Positions 30,021 to 39,302 of a DNA stretch of 64,000 bases are shown in pieces. Position 1 is the first letter of the stretch, and each line of letters begins with the position of its first letter. The notes beneath the pieces are model-generated. The model ran no database searches, was not told where the DNA came from, and saw nothing but the letters and a program-made list of their open reading frames with translations. Origin of the DNA: an uncultured Bacteroidales bacterium (GTDB taxonomy: Bacteria > Bacteroidota > Bacteroidia > Bacteroidales > UBA4417); contig CAIRMR010000204.1 in the NCBI GenBank assembly GCA_903879715.1, forward strand, positions 30,760 to 94,759. The letters are read 5' to 3'. A program made the position numbers and the translations under genes.

Positions 30021-31136
30021 TTGAAAATTACACTATACATATTACAAAAGGAATTCAGGCAGATTTTTCGCAATAAGTCGATGCTGCCCATCATTTTCGT
30101 TATACCGGTTGTACAATTGCTGATACTTGCATTTGCAGTTACTTTCGAAATTAAAAATATCAACCTGGTGATTGTGGACATGGATCATTCGGTAACTTCA
30201 AGGCAGTTGGTTTCAAAGTTTAGTGCACCTCCGTTTTATCATATAAAAGCCTATGCCAATTCGTATACGGAAGCCGAAGAGCAACTCAAAACCGGTAAAG
30301 CCCATCAGATACTGATCATACCAAGCCAATTTGAACACGACCTGCAAAAAGAATCAAAAGCATCGGCTCAGCTGATTACCAATGCTATCGACGGAAGTGC
30401 CGCCGCCATAATGAACGCGTATGGGAGTTCAATAATTCTGGATTACAACAAAGATATACTTGTTGACCTGTCGGGAGGCCTCGATATAAAATCACCTTTC
30501 GATATCAGGTATTCGTTTTGGTTTAACCCGCAGCTGAATTATAAAACCTATATGGTTCCCGGAATTCTTGTATTGCTGGTGACCATTATCGGGATGTTTT
30601 TATCCTCCATGAATATAGTGCGTGAAAAAGAAATGGGCACCATTGAGCAGATCAATGTTTCACCAGTAAAAAAGTACCAGTTTGTTATTGGCAAGTTGTT
30701 GCCGTTCTGGTTCATTGCCTTGTTTGAACTTGGTTTTGGATTGACGCTTGCACGCGTTGTTTTTGATATTCCGATCCTTGGAAGCCTATGGCTGATATTC
30801 GGGGTGGCTTCTGTTTATTTATTAGCAGTACTAGGCATTGGGCTTTTTATTTCAACTATCGTAAATACACAGCAGCAAGCGATGTTCCTGGCTTGGTTTC
30901 TGGTAGTTGTTTTTGTTATGATGAGCGGATTGTTTACACCGGTTGACAGCATGCCGGAATGGGCACAAAATATAAATATTATAAACCCCATAGCTTATTT
31001 TATCCGGATTATCCGAATGATAATGCTCAAGGGTTCGCAATTTCAGGATATATTGAAACCTTTTATGGCTATAACGATTTATGCGGTAACATCCTTAACA
31101 CTGGCGGTTTGGAGATACAGGAAAGTAGCTTCCTGA
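30021..31136 (+). CDS. ABC-2 type transporter permease (YhhJ/YbhR-like)
   Basis: KEFRQIFRNKSMLPIIFVIPVVQLLILAFAVTFEIKNINLVIVDMD; NIVREKEMGTIEQINVSPVKKYQFVIGKLLPF; TTG start after an in-frame TGA. Confidence 0.85.
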   Translation: MKITLYILQKEFRQIFRNKSMLPIIFVIPVVQLLILAFAVTFEIKNINLVIVDMDHSVTSRQLVSKFSAPPFYHIKAYANSYTEAEEQLKTGKAHQILIIPSQFEHDLQKESKASAQLITNAIDGSAAAIMNAYGSSIILDYNKDILVDLSGGLDIKSPFDIRYSFWFNPQLNYKTYMVPGILVLLVTIIGMFLSSMNIVREKEMGTIEQINVSPVKKYQFVIGKLLPFWFIALFELGFGLTLARVVFDIPILGSLWLIFGVASVYLLAVLGIGLFISTIVNTQQQAMFLAWFLVVVFVMMSGLFTPVDSMPEWAQNINIINPIAYFIRIIRMIMLKGSQFQDILKPFMAITIYAVTSLTLAVWRYRKVAS

Positions 31137-31872
31137 TCAGGTTCTTAATACAAAACCTCTAATTGTATGCATCAACCTCCATTTGTTTTGGCCCTGTTTA
31201 TGTGCGTTTTTTTGTAGTGGGTTTTCGTTCCTTTGATTTACACCCATTCTTATACTAAGTGTCAGAGTCAATACTTTTATTATTCTTTTTTTATCCGAAG
31301 TGATTTGTCCTGCCAGAGACTGCCTGCTGTGGATACAATGAAAAGGGGCGGGTTTTCCTGTAATTCCAGGAAAGCCATAACCAATATTAAAGAGTCGTTA
31401 AGGAGCTTCCGGCTAACTTTCATATCATTCTTTATTTTATTTCCTTGATCGAAGAATATTCCGGAGTGCCGAACCTTAAATCACCGGCGAAAATTTTGTT
31501 TCAACAAATATATCGCCGCTCTGCTGTTTATGACAATCGGTAAGAGTTGGTTTATTTTCGGGGTGCAGCGAACCATTATAGCTTGAATTAATTAATAATC
31601 AAATCAAAAAATTTTAAACCATCCGTTAATTTTCAGGTTCTGAACGGGAAATCAGGCCGTTCATCTATTTCATTTTGCATTTGCTGTAAGCAGGAATACT
31701 TTTACTTCCGATATTTATTCAAAGAAATCCTATCGGCTCCGTTTTTACTCCCAGTAAACGAAATATTCATTACCCCAGAGGAACTGCATCTGCAGTTTTT
31801 CGACGGTAGCCGGAAATTCCAATAATACAGACGGGATTAGTACTTTCAGCACTAACCAAACCAACTCGAAAC

Positions 31873-32370
31873 ATGAAAAATGTCCTCGTTTTTCTTTCCG
31901 TTTTCTTTATGATGTTTTTTGCGTCATGCAGTGATGATGCATCAGATTCAGATACAGGAGGCAGTAGTTTAACAGGCAGTTCGAGCCACAATACCGGCAA
32001 AAACTGCCTGGGCTGCCATTTATTTAAAGCCGCCGGATCGGTTTATAGCAAGTCGCTTACATCCATTTATTCGGGAACAGTAAATAAACTTTCAACAGGC
32101 GCCAATGGCACAGGCACTGTTCTGGCATCATTGAATTCAGATAATACCGGGAATTATTATGCCAACAATTCAATAAATTTCGGTACCGGAATTTATTTTT
32201 GCGTTACCGGCACAGGCGGAACTGTAAAACATTTGTGGTCAGCCATTACCAACGGAGCCTCTAATTCATACCATATCGGACCAGTTACTTCAAAAATTGT
32301 GGGCAGAATAGAAGGATGCGAAGCTGCATTACGTACAAATAACCCCGCCATGCAAAATAAATTCATTTGA
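31873..32370 (+). CDS. Small lipoprotein with one c-type heme motif (CXXCH)
   Basis: Lipobox FFASCSDD; HNTGKNCLGCH at 32005-32019. Confidence 0.65.
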   Translation: MKNVLVFLSVFFMMFFASCSDDASDSDTGGSSLTGSSSHNTGKNCLGCHLFKAAGSVYSKSLTSIYSGTVNKLSTGANGTGTVLASLNSDNTGNYYANNSINFGTGIYFCVTGTGGTVKHLWSAITNGASNSYHIGPVTSKIVGRIEGCEAALRTNNPAMQNKFI

Positions 32371-32433
32371 CTGTCATTTAATTCAGAGCAAACAGAGCTT
32401 AAAACATAGTATTAAAACCAATTTCAGGAAATC

Positions 32434-32694
32434 ATGAAACACAAGATGAAAGAAAATTTAGCCATTTCCGATGCCGGTGTGTTGTTAAACACTTTTAATG
32501 GCGAATCCTTCCAGGCCAATGAGCTCGGGGTGATGATTATCGAAAAAGTCAGGAAAAACCACAGCAAAGCCCATATTGAAGAGTATATTCTATCGGAATT
32601 TGATATCGATAGCGAAACAATGGAAGAGCACCTGCAGGAACTCCTGGTTTACATGATGCATAATCAATTAATTGACAAAATTCCAAAGGATTGA
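32434..32694 (+). CDS. PqqD-like small protein (RiPP-recognition-element-like winged helix)
   Basis: LAISDAGVLLNTFNGESFQANELGVMIIEKVRKN...IEEYILSEFDIDSETMEEHLQELLVYMMHNQLI matches the PqqD-family pattern. Confidence 0.7.
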   Translation: MKHKMKENLAISDAGVLLNTFNGESFQANELGVMIIEKVRKNHSKAHIEEYILSEFDIDSETMEEHLQELLVYMMHNQLIDKIPKD

Positions 32695-32718
32695 ATTCGT
32701 ATGAATTAATATCTTTGT

Positions 32719-33858
32719 ATGATGAGAAAGCGCTACAATGAATGGAATACAAAACTATTTTCGGGTAAAAAAATACCTGTCATCCTGCATGCGGCTGTTT
32801 GGCTCATTCTTTTCATACTGCCGGCGTACCTGCTTTTTATCGATTCGGGCAATGATGAATCTATTCTCAGAAGGACTTATGTACAGATATTCCTGTATGC
32901 TGTGATTTTTTATGCCAACTATCTTGTATTTACACCTAAGCTTTTCTTCAAACACAGGAAACTACTTTACTTTGTCGCGGCAATTTCATTGGTGGTTTTA
33001 GCAACTATTGTCAATGAATTAACCTTCAAAGCATATGGCTTCAGAGGCCGGGATGCAAATCGCGAAATGGGAATGCGCCCTCGCATGCAACCTCCGCCTG
33101 GAGTTCCGTTCATGCCGGGCACTGAGTTCAGAACTGAATCCCAACGGCCATCCGCAAACTGGCCCTTGTATAATTTTATCATAACAACCGTATTCCTGTC
33201 TGGATTTGGTTTGGGATTGAGCTTTACCGATAAATTCACACAACAGGAAAAGAAACGTAAGGAAGCCGAAAAAGAAAAACTGAATACCGAACTTGCGTTC
33301 CTTAAAAACCAGATCAACCCGCATTTCCTGTTTAACACATTGAATAATATCTATTCACTGGTTCAAACCAGTGTTCCCGATGGACAAAAAGCAATCCTGC
33401 AGTTATCAAAACTGATGCGCTACATCCTTTACGAAACGGAGAAAGGCGACAGGTTCCTCAGCCAGGAGATTGACTTCATGAAGACCTATATAGAACTGAT
33501 GAAACTCAGGATTTCGGACAAGGTTTCCATCACAGTAAGTTTCCCTGAAGACTTTATTGATGTAGCAATTCCGCCGCTGCTTTTTCTGCCTTTCGTCGAA
33601 AACGCATTCAAACATGGGATCAGTTACCGTCGCCCGTCGTTTGTTAAGGTTCAGTTGAAAACAGAGCCGGAGAAAATAATTTTTGAATGCAGCAACAGCA
33701 TTGTAAATACAGGCGACGAGCTATTGAAATCCGATTCGGGTATTGGCCTTGAAAATGTCAAAAAACGACTTGCGTTACTGTATCCTGACCGACACAAGCT
33801 ACAGGTATTGGAGACCGACACAACCTACCAGGTCATGCTTCAAATAGACATTTCTTAA
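32719..33858 (+). CDS. LytS-type sensor histidine kinase
   Basis: TM helices; LKNQINPHFLFNTLNNIYSL H-box; PPLLFLPFVENAFKHG; GIGLENVKKRLALLYP. Confidence 0.92.
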   Translation: MMRKRYNEWNTKLFSGKKIPVILHAAVWLILFILPAYLLFIDSGNDESILRRTYVQIFLYAVIFYANYLVFTPKLFFKHRKLLYFVAAISLVVLATIVNELTFKAYGFRGRDANREMGMRPRMQPPPGVPFMPGTEFRTESQRPSANWPLYNFIITTVFLSGFGLGLSFTDKFTQQEKKRKEAEKEKLNTELAFLKNQINPHFLFNTLNNIYSLVQTSVPDGQKAILQLSKLMRYILYETEKGDRFLSQEIDFMKTYIELMKLRISDKVSITVSFPEDFIDVAIPPLLFLPFVENAFKHGISYRRPSFVKVQLKTEPEKIIFECSNSIVNTGDELLKSDSGIGLENVKKRLALLYPDRHKLQVLETDTTYQVMLQIDIS

Positions 33859-33859
33859 C

Positions 33860-34582
33860 TTGCCGGCTATGATCCACACTATTGCAATTGATGATGAACC
33901 GTTAGCATTAAATCTGGTTACAGGTTACATTCAGAAGACTCCGTTTCTTCGGTTTGAAGGTGGATTTGATAATCCGCTGAGTGCCATGGAATATTATGAA
34001 AACAACCCGGTAGACCTGGTATTCCTCGATATCCAAATGCCTGACTTGCTTGGAACGGATTTTGCACGGATGCTTCTGAACGGGCCCAAAGTTATATTTG
34101 CCACAGCGTTCCAGAAATTTGCCATCGAAGGCTTCAAACTCGAAGCGGTAGATTACCTGTTGAAACCATTCGGCTACGAGGAATTCCTGACAGCTGCTTT
34201 AAAAGCACGTAAACTGATTGAATTGGAGAGCCTCAAGGCCAACAGCGTCGAAACTAACGAAAAGTTTCTTTTTATAAAAAGCGAATACAAAATCCGCAGG
34301 ATCAATTTTGCCGATATTCTTTATATCGAAGGGATGAAGGATTATGTTAAGATATATCTGAAAAACGAGTCAAGTCCTGTACTTTCCATCAATTCGCTTA
34401 AAACTCTGGAGGCGAAACTTCCCGTATCAGATTTTATGCGCGTGCATCGCTCATACATCGTGAATCTTAACTGGATTGAAACTATTGAGCGTTTCAGAAT
34501 CGTGTTTGGAAATGTTTATATTCCGGTCAGTGACCAGTACAAGGATGTATTTCAGAAATTCCTGAACGAGAATTTCCTCTAG
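33860..34582 (+). CDS. LytTR-family response regulator
   Basis: IAIDDEPLALNLV receiver and VFLDIQMPDLLG; LytTR domain FMRVHRSYIVNL. Confidence 0.95.
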   Translation: MPAMIHTIAIDDEPLALNLVTGYIQKTPFLRFEGGFDNPLSAMEYYENNPVDLVFLDIQMPDLLGTDFARMLLNGPKVIFATAFQKFAIEGFKLEAVDYLLKPFGYEEFLTAALKARKLIELESLKANSVETNEKFLFIKSEYKIRRINFADILYIEGMKDYVKIYLKNESSPVLSINSLKTLEAKLPVSDFMRVHRSYIVNLNWIETIERFRIVFGNVYIPVSDQYKDVFQKFLNENFL

Positions 34583-34593
34583 TTCACTGATAA

Positions 34594-34711
34594 GTGTCTG
34601 CACACCCAACGGGTGTCTGACACTACTATTTGCTTAACCTCAGCCTCAACTCACCCTTTTCTGATCAACAATTTGCCTCAGGTGTCAGACACCCTGCGGG
34701 TGTAAAGACAC
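34594..34711. repeat. REP/BIME-like pair of 30-bp inverted repeats, each with internal dyad
   Basis: GTGTCTGCACACCCAACGGGTGTCTGACAC (34594-34623) versus GTGTCAGACACCCTGCGGGTGTAAAGACAC (34682-34711), near-perfect inverted copies. Confidence 0.8.
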
Positions 34712-34717
34712 CTGTGC

Positions 34718-36667
34718 CTATGCCAGCGGAAGTGTAAACACGAAAGTGCTTCCCTCTTTTAACGTACTTTCAACTTTGATAGTGCCACCATTTTTAGTAA
34801 CAAAATCTTTGCAGAGAATTAGTCCCAGCCCGGTTCCTGTCTCGCCGGCAGTACCTTTATTCATAAAATGCTGATCATATTTGAAAAGTTTTGCTTGGCT
34901 CTCCGCCGAAAGCCCGATACCAGAGTCGATGACGGATATCTGTGCAAATCCTTCCAATCTGATCGATTCAATGCGGATTTTGGTTCCGTGGTAAGAGTAT
35001 TTTATCGCGTTATTGATAAGGTTATGCAGCACTGAGATTATCATATTTTCATCTGCCAGTACCATTAATTTTTCATCAACAGTGCTTTCAATTACAATAT
35101 CTTTTTGTTTGGCGACGGTTTGAAGATTATTTGCTGTTTTACCGCAAAGCTTTCCGATTGAAAATTGTATTGGACGATAAGTAATCATTCCGCTTTGCGA
35201 AGTCGACCAGGTAAGCAGGGTATTAATTATTTCAAAAAGATTGGTTGATAAAGTATGAATATCGCGGGTAAAAATCTTCTTTTCTTCTTCGGTAAGCTTA
35301 TCATAATCAGTCAGGAGCAAATCACTAATGCCATGAATTGAGCTTAAAGGATTTTTAATGTCATGGGCAAGGATAGAAAGGAATTTGTCTTTGGAAACGT
35401 TAAGTGAAATAAGTTCATCTTTTTGCAATTCTATAAGATCGTTTTTTACTTCGAGCTGTTCATTGGTTTTTCGCTTGATCCGGTTCTGAGTTATAAGTAA
35501 GATAACCAGTACCGCTATAATTACCAGTATTGCGCCCAGGATATACAGCATCAGGTTTTTCTTCGACAACTCAAGCTCCTTGTTTAAGTTTTGTTTTACA
35601 AGGTGTTCCTTTTCAACTTCCCGTTTTGCAATCTCATACTGATATTGAATTTGTGAAACTTTTTCAGTGGTTTCTGCATTCAGTATGCTATCGTTTAGCT
35701 GTTTTGATTTGTCAAGGTATGAGTAAGCCTCTTTAAAGTTATTCCTGGCAACATGATAGTCGGATAAAAACTCGTAGGATTTTGCCAGCAGATCTTTGGA
35801 GCCGACTTCTTTCGCAAGTTTTTCCGCAGTGTTAAGGTACTTGGCGGCTTCTTCGGTCCGTTTCATATCAAGCATAATCTCACCCATATTCAGGTGATAG
35901 TAACAGATATGATATTGATCTTCTTCCTGTTTCCAGATTTTCAATGCTTTATCCAGGTATTCAATGGCCAGGTTATAATTACCCATTTTTTTACTTGTCA
36001 GACCAAGGTTAATATAGGCAGCAGCGAGGTAGGAATCATTGCCGGATTTCTCATATATTTTAATGGCTGAAAGGAGATTTTCACAAGCCGGTTTATAGTT
36101 CTTCTGCTTGGCAAGTACAATGGCGATGTTCAGCTCACAATCAGCGATTCCATTTTCGTTTTTCGTCCGTTTAAAATAATCGAGAGCTTTATTATAATAA
36201 GATAATGACATTGGATAGTTATTCATGCAATCGTGAACAATTCCAACATTCATAAGCGCTTTTGCCTGCATCGCTGAGTCGCCTGATTCACTAAAAAGAT
36301 GTTGTGCCCGCATCAGGTTATCGAGCGATTTATCGTACCACGACTTTTGCATATAAACCAACCCTATAAGCCTGAAACATTTTGCCGAATCAATTTTTTC
36401 TCCGTGTTTGCTGATCATATCCAGGAGCTGATACTCTGTTTCTAATGCTTTGTCGAGCTCTGAATTGGTATAATATGCTTTTCCAAGAGCAGAAAGAGTT
36501 TTAATTTTTTCCTGGGGTGTCAGGGTTTTTGCCAGCACCAGCTTCAGACTGTCGGCTTCTTTACTTCCGGAATCAGGAAGAATATGTGCATTACCCTGTA
36601 GGGCTAAAACCACAATACAAACAAACATGAATATGGAAAAGTGTCTGATATTTAAATGTTTATCCAT
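34718..36667 (-). CDS. TPR-containing hybrid sensor histidine kinase
   Basis: Multiple TPR repeats, TM, H-box FLSILAHDIKNPLSSIHG, HATPase GTGLGLILCKDFV; start MDKHLNIRHF at 36667 preferred over 36742. Confidence 0.88.
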   Translation of the reverse strand: MDKHLNIRHFSIFMFVCIVVLALQGNAHILPDSGSKEADSLKLVLAKTLTPQEKIKTLSALGKAYYTNSELDKALETEYQLLDMISKHGEKIDSAKCFRLIGLVYMQKSWYDKSLDNLMRAQHLFSESGDSAMQAKALMNVGIVHDCMNNYPMSLSYYNKALDYFKRTKNENGIADCELNIAIVLAKQKNYKPACENLLSAIKIYEKSGNDSYLAAAYINLGLTSKKMGNYNLAIEYLDKALKIWKQEEDQYHICYYHLNMGEIMLDMKRTEEAAKYLNTAEKLAKEVGSKDLLAKSYEFLSDYHVARNNFKEAYSYLDKSKQLNDSILNAETTEKVSQIQYQYEIAKREVEKEHLVKQNLNKELELSKKNLMLYILGAILVIIAVLVILLITQNRIKRKTNEQLEVKNDLIELQKDELISLNVSKDKFLSILAHDIKNPLSSIHGISDLLLTDYDKLTEEEKKIFTRDIHTLSTNLFEIINTLLTWSTSQSGMITYRPIQFSIGKLCGKTANNLQTVAKQKDIVIESTVDEKLMVLADENMIISVLHNLINNAIKYSYHGTKIRIESIRLEGFAQISVIDSGIGLSAESQAKLFKYDQHFMNKGTAGETGTGLGLILCKDFVTKNGGTIKVESTLKEGSTFVFTLPLA

Positions 36668-36933
36668 TTTGTGCGAGCTGATTATTTTTTTTAGGAGGGG
36701 GGGAGGTGTTGCATACTGCCGTACACAGGCATTTTTCATCAAATTTCCGGAAAATAATTCATATATTAAGATATGATTTGATAAAAATATAGTAGCGCAA
36801 TGTTTTAATGCAAAAATTTATATTTGACAGTTTATAAATCAGCCCGATTCAAGATTAACTCTTTAGTAGGAATAATTCCCTTAATTCATGAATCATTCGT
36901 GTGTGTCTTAACGAGATAGAAACCAGATTTTTT

Positions 36934-39075
36934 TCAACGGATCAGGGAAAATAAACCTCTTTTACTTCCAATATTGTCTTCCCGGAGCGAAAGCCCGAAG
37001 GTGGCTGTAAATGTATACATACCTTCAGGACAGTCCTTGCCGCCAAATTTCCCATCCCAACCTTTGACTACATCATCAGTTGTAAAAATAAGTTGTCCCC
37101 AGCGATCAAATATATACATTTTGAATGTGGAGATATTCCTTACAACAGGCCGGAATACATTATTCACGCTGTCATTACCTGGTTTAAAGGCATTCGGGAA
37201 AAACACAGTTCCCAGGCACACAGTTCCTGAATATAAAAGGATATCGGTTGTATCTGAATTTGAACAGGTGGTTGGCGAAGAGTATGAGTATACAATACGA
37301 TGCAAACCTTCAGGTTCTTTATACGGGAAAAGGCTATCCGCAGGAATACCATCAACAAAATAGTTTCCGCCCTGTGGTTCCCCGCCACTAAGTTTGAAAC
37401 CGGGAGCTGTATAGCATATTTCCTGGTATGGCGCCAAGGCAACAACAGGGAGTGGTTCAAAAGTGATATCCCGATCGATGGCAGGTCCGTCGCCACATCC
37501 GGCGTTCTGACCTTTTACTGAAAGTATGCCCTCAGTGGCATTAGTGTCAAAATTAAGAGTAGCGTTCCTTCCTGACTCCTCAATTGTTGTGCCTTTCCCG
37601 GAATAGGACCATGTATAACTGCTTGAATTCGGATCGTTGGCTACAAAAAAATCAAGACTGCCGGATGTTCCTATACAATGAACGCTGTTGCCTGATAAAG
37701 CAGGGATTACAGGGAACCTTTTCGTAGTAAAAGTTACTGGTACAGTTTCGGACCAGGAAACAAACCACCATGAATTTATAGTTTTATTGTTTCCAAACTC
37801 GTTGTTCCAGGTATGGCAGCCGCTTGCGCTTACGCATCCTGTAGAAGAATTCGTTGTGCCGCCTATTTCGGAATCATCCCAAAAAATTCTCAATTGTCCA
37901 CCTGCCGGCCTTATTTGGCTTACTATATATCCATAATCATTGCTTTCAATATCGAAAATAGGTAAGTGGGTTAGCCCGCTGAGATTAGTTATCGTGAATG
38001 CCAGGGATATCCCGTTTGCAACTGGTTTTCCATAGTTGTCGTTACCATCCCAGGAAATATGATTGTATCCATCGCCACCCGGCTCAGCTTTTACATCGGC
38101 TATGATCTGAACATCTTCGCCATCTGCGCCGGGATTTGGATTTATCTCAATAAGAAGTTTAACAGTTCCGTCTTTTTCAACTCTCAGGTCAAAGTCACCT
38201 CCTCCTGTAGCACAATCGGGTGTAACATTAATTGGTAAAAAAATGCCTGATTTTGCCTTTTGTGTCGGATATACAGTACTATCAGGATCATTCAGGAAAA
38301 TCTTGTATTGAAGGTAATTTAACGGCCCGCTTCTGGATTTCCGGTCACTTTCCAGGTCACCGGTATTATTGCAACCTGTCATATTGCTTGAAATTGAAAA
38401 TGTCCCGCCCCGGAAGCCATTACAGTCTACTTTTGTTACAATACTGTCGTCTGAAAGAATCATCATTTTTCCATAAAACCGTTCCACGTTGGAGTAATTA
38501 TCAGGTCCACTCCAGAATTGCCACGCCTTTGACCAAACACGACCATCCACTGCTTTTTGGGCGGCGTTAATAACCGTAATATCAAAATATTCGAATAAAT
38601 GCCGTGTGTCATCCGTATAAGGCGATGGATATTCGAATTCAAGGAAATAATCTCCGGTGGTTAACAAGGGTGGCAATTCAATATAATCATATCCTCCCGC
38701 AGCCGGAAACGGTCCAGCAATGGCTGCATTGTAAGTAGAAATGAACCCGGCACCCGATGTTGGGACGGGAAAAGGGCCATAAACAGTTGTGCCGGAAGGA
38801 TTTTTTATCCTGTAAACGAGGCCTGGTGTATAATTACCCAAGTCCTTTCCAAAGCCAAACCTTATTTTTTCCGAGGTACTGGCAATTGAGATGTTAAGTC
38901 GTAAATCATCCGAAGCACCGTAAAAAGCAAAGTCACTCCTCGATTTATTGATACACAATTGCCCTTTCGAATTCGTGCCAGGCATTAGCTGTTTGGTGCC
39001 TTCAGCAAAAAGCATAGCAGTTGAAAAAACGACCAGACACAAAAAAACAGCTAAGCTTCTGAAAACTTTTCTCAT
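36934..39075 (-). CDS. Secreted protein with gliding-motility-associated (CHU_C / T9SS type B) C-terminal domain
   Basis: Signal peptide; C-term VFFPNAFKPGNDSVNNVFRPVVRNISTFKMYIFDRWGQLIFTTDDVVKGWDGKFGGKDCPEGMYTFTATF. Confidence 0.88.
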   Translation of the reverse strand: MRKVFRSLAVFLCLVVFSTAMLFAEGTKQLMPGTNSKGQLCINKSRSDFAFYGASDDLRLNISIASTSEKIRFGFGKDLGNYTPGLVYRIKNPSGTTVYGPFPVPTSGAGFISTYNAAIAGPFPAAGGYDYIELPPLLTTGDYFLEFEYPSPYTDDTRHLFEYFDITVINAAQKAVDGRVWSKAWQFWSGPDNYSNVERFYGKMMILSDDSIVTKVDCNGFRGGTFSISSNMTGCNNTGDLESDRKSRSGPLNYLQYKIFLNDPDSTVYPTQKAKSGIFLPINVTPDCATGGGDFDLRVEKDGTVKLLIEINPNPGADGEDVQIIADVKAEPGGDGYNHISWDGNDNYGKPVANGISLAFTITNLSGLTHLPIFDIESNDYGYIVSQIRPAGGQLRIFWDDSEIGGTTNSSTGCVSASGCHTWNNEFGNNKTINSWWFVSWSETVPVTFTTKRFPVIPALSGNSVHCIGTSGSLDFFVANDPNSSSYTWSYSGKGTTIEESGRNATLNFDTNATEGILSVKGQNAGCGDGPAIDRDITFEPLPVVALAPYQEICYTAPGFKLSGGEPQGGNYFVDGIPADSLFPYKEPEGLHRIVYSYSSPTTCSNSDTTDILLYSGTVCLGTVFFPNAFKPGNDSVNNVFRPVVRNISTFKMYIFDRWGQLIFTTDDVVKGWDGKFGGKDCPEGMYTFTATFGLSLREDNIGSKRGLFSLIR

Positions 39076-39302
39076 AATAAACTGATACGCAAAGATACCG
39101 TAGTTAGTTTGATATCATTGTATAAACAGTGAATGGTTTTGTTAAAATATTCATAAAAGAGTTGACGAAATTGCAATTACACGTTTTGTACTATTCAGCA
39201 AAGGAAGTTTCATATCCTGAAATTACAAATCCCAAATCCAAGGGAGAAACAATAGGATTTTCCGCCCCTGGAATTTTGAATCTGGCTCCTGGAATCTGAT
39301 TT

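Noticed and set aside
31137-31872. 735-bp gap before the CXXCH lipoprotein as a possible riboswitch or ncRNA
   Set aside because: No conserved riboswitch motif or strong nested pairing recognised by eye; a covariance-model scan would be needed.
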